64,000 nt of DNA. Source: Diphasiastrum complanatum. Its lineage: Eukaryota > Streptophyta > Lycopodiopsida > Lycopodiales > Lycopodiaceae. The stretch lies in the NCBI GenBank assembly GCA_029204225.1, contig CM055095.1, forward strand, positions 66,801,940-66,865,939. Direction: 5' to 3'. The position numbers and the translations under genes are program-made. Shown here piece by piece: positions 59,440 to 64,000 of the stretch (position 1 is the first letter of the stretch; every line of letters starts with the position of its first letter). The notes under the pieces were generated by a model, which was not told the origin of the DNA, did no database searches, and worked only from the letters and a program-made list of their open reading frames with translations.

Positions 59440-60000
59440 TGGAGAAATTGTTTTTTAGAATTAAATGGTGACAACTTTCACATGTGGAGGTATCGCATGA
59501 AGATGATATTATTGGAGATAGATTTATGGGATGTGGTCGACAGATCTTCAATCCTCCCACAGCAAGATGCGGATCTTATAGCCAAATGGAAATCCAAACA
59601 TGACAAAGCTCTTGAATTAATATCCGTGAATCTTAAGGACTTATAAATCTCTCATATCAGTAACAATGAAACATCTAAGCAAGCTTGGGAAATTCTCATT
59701 AGTTTGTATGAGACCCAAGATGTCACCATTCATCTATTTTTGTAAAAAAAATTCTTTTCTTGCAAGATGTCAAAATCGACTTCTATAAGTGACCATGTTA
59801 ATTATGTTAGATCACTTATTGATCAACTTACTATAGTAGGATCACTCATGGCTGACAACGTTGTGGTCATGATACTCATGTTACTTCCCAACCGATTTTC
59901 AAAAACTGAACAAAAACCACCAAAAAAAAATGAAAAAACCTCTAAAAACAAAAAACTACTGAAAACCAACTTCCGCCTGGTCTATTGTACCTGGATCTGA
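59440..60000 (+). pseudogene. Ty1/copia gag N-terminal fragment
   Basis: In-frame pieces read LNGDNFHMWRYRMKMILLE, LWDVVDRS, DKALELISVNLKDL (stop), SKQAWEILISLYETQD, SISDHVNYVRSLIDQLTI and VMILMLLPNRF. This is the usual UBN2/gag domain. Two stops and an abrupt end at about 59905 followed by Lys-rich sequence show a truncated gene. No zinc knuckle, protease or pol follows. Confidence 0.8.
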
Positions 60001-61740
60001 CCCAGATCTATCTATAGCCAGGTCAACAAAGGCTAATTCCAAAAATAGAAGGCTAAAGTGCTTGTTCCACTAGTTGTTGGTAACCTTTTGTAGAAAGTTT
60101 AATACCTTTTTGCAAGAACATTAGTTCTCAGAGAGGAGCCTTTGTCTGAACCTTCGCCAGAGTCACAGTCGGTCCATCATACTATTTTTGATAAATAGTA
60201 AGTTGGGTGAACGTTAAGTCAAGGTCAGTTGTTATACTGAGCTATTTTTGTCAAAAAAGTACTCTTTTTGTAAAAATAACAATATCACTCTTGATCCTTC
60301 ATCTGAACGTTCGTCGATTTGTTTGAGGTTCCCAAATATAGAATAAAATACTAGAATAAATAAAGCATGTCTAGTGATTTGTGGAAGCCATAATAAGCTC
60401 TCCATGGTGCGCTCTTTTGACTTGCAACAATGTGCAATCCACCCATACATGCCTTCTATTTATATAAAAATGAAAAAAGCAAGAGAGTAGATTATGAGGG
60501 ATTAGAAAAAAAGATTCAACTACGAAATGATTACATGGGATGACATTGACCTTAATGGAAGAATATGAACAATCCTTTATTTTGTTCATTTAGGCATGCA
60601 CTATGGTTGCCAACACCTATAGGAAATGTCTTCTTTGATACCACTACATTTTGGTTTTCCCTTAGCCTTGCATTCCACATTTCTAGCATTACTTTGGAAG
60701 TTTTGGTTGCAAATGCCATGGTTGGTATATTCTAGATTGACAAAGGTAATCTACCATATTTTGGAAAGTACATCATCATTGTATTCCATTGTCTTTGCAA
60801 GCAATTTCTAGCCATTTGATTAGAGAAATCAAAAAATAAAAAAGCCTTACGATAGTAGCCATGCCTAGAGGATTTTGAAACATTTATGCCAAGATAGTTT
60901 CCAAGCATTCAATGCTTGAAAAATCTCTCCATTAGGATTTTTTTTGTTTTCCTTTTAGCTCAAAAAATATGTTTAGCAATGTTTTTCTAAGCGAGAGATC
61001 ATGATGTAGTTTTCAAGTCATAAAATAGAAAATGAATGCCTTTTGTCTTTTTAGCTCATATAACTTAAAATAAGGCTGCTAGGAAATGACTTTATAGGCC
61101 TAGACACACATCATTTCTAGGGCCTCCTAGCCCGGGAAACTATTTGCTAGAAATACTTTTTTTTCTAGCTTTCTGAGCCAAAAATAATACAAAACTATTT
61201 GTCTTTTTTATTGACAAAGCTAGAAAAAAAAGGGGGACATTTATGGCAAACAGTCTTTCAAGCCCTCTAGGCATGAGAAACTTTTGCCAAAACAAAATTC
61301 TAATTTGGAAATAGCTTGCATAAGAACAACTTCTTTATGCTTCTCAAAGAACTCAAAGGTAAGATTACAGAACTTTACATAAGTTAATTATTTTCAAGAG
61401 GGTTGCACTACATGTCATTGAGGCCCCTATTACAGACAGTTGTCCCAAGCTTTAAGAAGTATTGTGCCACGACATGGCACTTAACACAATTTATAAGTAA
61501 AGTAGCATAGTGACTAATTAACTAATAAAATCTCTTTAAACTTGATTCTTCAAGGAAGGAGAACGAGGAAAAGAATGTCCTCCTCTCCCTCTATACTTTT
61601 GCAAGTATAGGAGGGCCTCTTCCTTTACCTTTCACCTTAAGCCTTATTCTTCAAAGGCCTCCTTAACTTTGCCAAACCCTTTGTTAACAAAAATCCTTTT
61701 GGAAAAGAATTTGTCCAAGGGAGGTAATGGAGATCCTCCT
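60001..61740. other. Spacer without recognised genes
   Basis: Short open frames only; no conserved domain, tRNA or clear repeat border was seen. Confidence 0.5.
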
Positions 61741-61864
61741 CCCATTATCATGATAAACATGTTGTACCTGTTGTACCTACTAAATCACAACTTGTACTAC
61801 GACATGCGAAAGAAGCCATAGGAGTATTAACTGGGTCCTAATGGTTATATGCTCACTGCAACAC
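61741..61864 (-). repeat. Start of a copia 3' LTR
   Basis: On the minus strand a polypurine tract (CTTAAGGGAGAG, about 61876-61865) is followed by TGTTGCAGTGAGCATATAAC, the expected LTR start. The far border is not visible and the left coordinate is arbitrary. Confidence 0.5.
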
Positions 61865-61939
61865 TCTCCCTTAAGCCCTCATTTACCTCACGCACGCCTA
61901 GCTTCTCTCTTAAAACTCAAACTTAGCATTACACAGTGG

Positions 61940-62345
61940 TTGAGTAAAAATATTGGCTAATTGATCCCCTATCCTACAATGTACCACATCAATTTCTTTA
62001 GATAATAGTCTATCTCTTCTCTAATAAAGTGGTATTTCACTTCTATATGTCGTGTATGAGCATGAAGCATGGGATTATTTGCTAATTGTATTCCACTTTG
62101 ACTATCACTCTTGATTACTAGTTTCGCTTGTGGAATTCCAATGTCTTGCAATACTTTTCTTAATTTGATGGCCTCTTGTGTTGCCAAACTCAATTCTTTT
62201 ACTCAATTTCGATTGTTAACTCACAAGAATCACAACATAGCCTATATCAGGATGCATAGTGATGAGGTACATCAAGCATCCAACTAATTGGCAATATAAA
62301 GCAGTATCTACCAGTGTACTTTCATCATCATGTGATAGCTTCTCT
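61940..62345 (-). pseudogene. Ty1/copia RT end and RNase H fragment
   Basis: Minus-strand frames give VDTALYCQLVGCLMYLITMH (RT C-terminus) and then SLATQEAIKLRKVLQDIGIP, SDSQSGIQLANNPMLHAHTR and HIEVKYHFIREEID (RNase H). The stretch between them, including most RT-to-RNase H linker, is deleted. It ends toward a polypurine tract and LTR start at 61876-61864. On its right it joins Ty3/gypsy sequence. Confidence 0.82.
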
Positions 62346-63360
62346 ACATCTAGAAGCTTAGTCAATTTCTCTTGAATCAGTTGAGCGTAGTGCGGATTAG
62401 ACCGATATGGCCTACTTATTATAGGTTTTGCCCCATCCACCAGATAATGGTATGAACCACTACATCTGGTGATATGCCCTTCAACACAACATAATTTCAT
62501 GCGAAATGGTCACAATATTTGTAAAGAAGTGCCTTTAGATCTTGCAATTCATCACCTTCAACATCCTCTCTTACGAATACAATGCGACTCTCTTCTACCT
62601 CTCTGGCTTGTTCTAACTCTTTAGTGCGGGCATGACCTTCGTAGACATTGGCCTCTAGGCATTATTTGCTGCCTCTCTCTTAGTTCTCAACATGAACACC
62701 ACCACGTCATCCATCGGAAGAGGTGTCAATGGCAAACCCTGACTTACTTCATTGTACAGTTGACGTTACATCGAGTTGTAAAGAATCCACTGTGGCTAAG
62801 GCTTTGGTCCAGTTTACTTAGTCTATTTGCGACTTGTCTCATATGAAAATTCGCATTCAGCAACGTCCATTCTCTGATTCCTCACCAGAGTGGATACTGG
62901 TGTTAGAGCTGACTACCATGGCTTATTGGTTAGTTGATTTTGTAATTCACATATAAGGGTCGATTTTCAGAATGCAATCGTGATTTTGAAGGATAATCTG
63001 GTTCTGACCCTAGTTGTGAAGTGCTTGGAACATGTGGAGCCATGGTCTACCAAGTAGGACTCGGTAAGATTGGGGGGATTTAGGTAAGTCTAACACCATG
63101 AAGTCTAACAAGAATTTGATTCCAACATTTTGGTGTGCACTTCTCTAGCTAAAACCTATGGGTTTTACACTGGAATAATCAGCTAGTTGAACCATAAAAG
63201 AAGCATCCATCATGCATGTAAGTCCCCATGCATGATAAAGTCCAAAGAAAAGTATGTTGACTCTTGATCCTCCATCAACTATGGAAGATTCTTGTGGTAA
63301 ACCTTGATGTGTGATTGGGATCGTCACATGTTTTTCATCTTTCTCCCATCTCACTCATAC
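62346..63360 (-). pseudogene. Ty3/gypsy protease-to-RT start fragment
   Basis: Minus-strand frame 63354-63145 has the retropepsin-like ESSIVDGGSRVNILFFGLYH and VQLADYSSVKPIGFS. It continues with LLDFMVLDLPKSPQSYRVLL and GRPWLHMFQALHN, typical of plant gypsy pol between protease and RT. Further left are FVREDVEGDELQDLKALLYK, LKGISPDVVVHTI and the RT entry SRPYRSNPHYAQLIQEKLTK. It stops there and continues as copia RT near 62345. Several stops and frameshifts are present. Confidence 0.75.
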
Positions 63361-63778
63361 TTGATGCTTTGGTTGAGATATTTTAGCTCTTCTTTTAGGT
63401 GTGGGGTTGGTAGGAGTTGGGTTTGGTTAGGCTTTGCTTGTCCCATCTATGTATGATTTCATTTCTTCTCATAGGGTCGAATGTGTGTTGAGTAGAGTGC
63501 CCACCCAACTACACTTGAACATCTCCACACAATGGATCAACTAGAGCAACAATATGGTCCTTTTTCATCTCCTTGTTATAAAAAGGAATCTCCATACTAT
63601 AATGCTCTTGCACATTCTACCCATTATAGTAGCCCAGGGAATGGGGGGGGGGAAACAGCAGTCCTTCGTTCATTGTCACCTCCATGTTGATCATTGTCAG
63701 GCTCTGAGGTAGCCTCCTTGGCTTGTGCTTCTTTTACCCACTCCTTTATGCATCTATAATTGCCTTGCTCAACCGTAG
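63361..63778. other. Spacer with possible gypsy gag remnants
   Basis: No clear motif was seen. A G run (63639-63650) and short open frames only. It may be upstream sequence of the gypsy fragment. Confidence 0.35.
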
Positions 63779-63975
63779 GGTTGGGATATGCTTCTTGGTT
63801 TCCAAGGGGAGGCTCAAACTTGGGACCAAATGGATGCCAAGCTAACCAACTGAGCCAACCCCGTTGGGTATAGGCTTGGGATATGCTTCTTGGTTTCCAA
63901 GGGGAGGCTCGAACCTGAGACCAAAGAAACTTTGGATGTCAAGCTAACCAACTGAGCCAACCCCATTGGCATAGG
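63779..63975 (-). repeat. Tandem pair of tRNA-derived SINE-like units
   Basis: Two units of about 96 and 101 bp start (plus strand) TTGGGATATGCTTCTTGG at 63781 and 63876, and a third begins at 63977. On the minus strand each has an A-box-like TGGCTCAGTTGGTTAGC and a B box GGTTCGAGCC (or AGTTTGAGCC in the other unit). These are RNA polymerase III internal promoter elements. The bodies do not fold into a complete tRNA with an anticodon arm that I can defend. Confidence 0.6.
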
Positions 63976-64000
63976 CTTGGGATATGGCATGACAAGAATT

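Noticed and set aside
63779-63975. Genuine tRNA genes
   Set aside because: A-box and B-box sequences are present, but I could not find a full cloverleaf with a proper anticodon arm and acceptor stem, so SINE-like units fit better.

Overview
This window is nuclear DNA of a land plant. It has spliced eukaryotic genes with very long, transposon-filled introns, Ty1/copia, Ty3/gypsy and LINE remnants, hAT-type DNA transposons with 8-bp target duplications, long (GA)n/(CT)n microsatellites and old plastid-derived sequence. Introns of 7-10 kb suggest a repeat-rich genome, but the species cannot be resolved by reading alone. There is no sign of a prokaryotic operon, CRISPR array or defence system.

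Two host genes stand out. The first (3329-17183, +) is the 3' part of a spliced gene for an RNA-binding protein. Its visible exons start with the end of an RRM domain, continue with a helical region resembling the hnRNP R/Q acidic domain, and finish with a tail carrying an FDPFTG repeat. Its 5' exons lie left of the window. Its introns hold a non-autonomous LTR element (11-2961, if the gene extends that far), a hAT element (4937-7055) and two LINE reverse-transcriptase fragments in opposite orientations. The second gene (52818-41020, -) encodes a complete 413-residue TFIIH core subunit p44/SSL1 (GTF2H2). Its first intron is about 10 kb and contains a 742-bp hAT-like element and a 3.8-kb copia body in the same orientation as the gene.

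The stretch 18.9-38.4 kb between the genes is a nest of broken copia elements. A plus-strand gag-pol abuts a minus-strand pol near 21.05 kb. RT/RNase H fragments lie at 25.9-26.9 and 30.8-32.6 kb. Two further minus-strand elements occupy 33.1-35.2 and 35.8-37.6 kb. Copies of one family at 29.5-32.6 kb (+) and 35.8-38.4 kb (-) form a large inverted repeat. Minisatellites, one with palindromic units, are scattered here.

Upstream of GTF2H2 (53.6-57.4 kb) lie degenerate plastid-type rpl14, rps3 and rpl16 sequences, a PIF1-like helicase fragment and a tandem array of about 170-180 bp units. The right end (57.4-64 kb) has a copia LTR/primer-binding site/gag start, a copia RNase H fragment fused to a Ty3/gypsy protease-RT fragment, and a tandem pair of tRNA-derived SINE-like units.

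Most coding-looking stretches here are decayed transposon genes. Only the two host genes look functional. All identifications rest on reading motifs, splice sites and repeats by eye.
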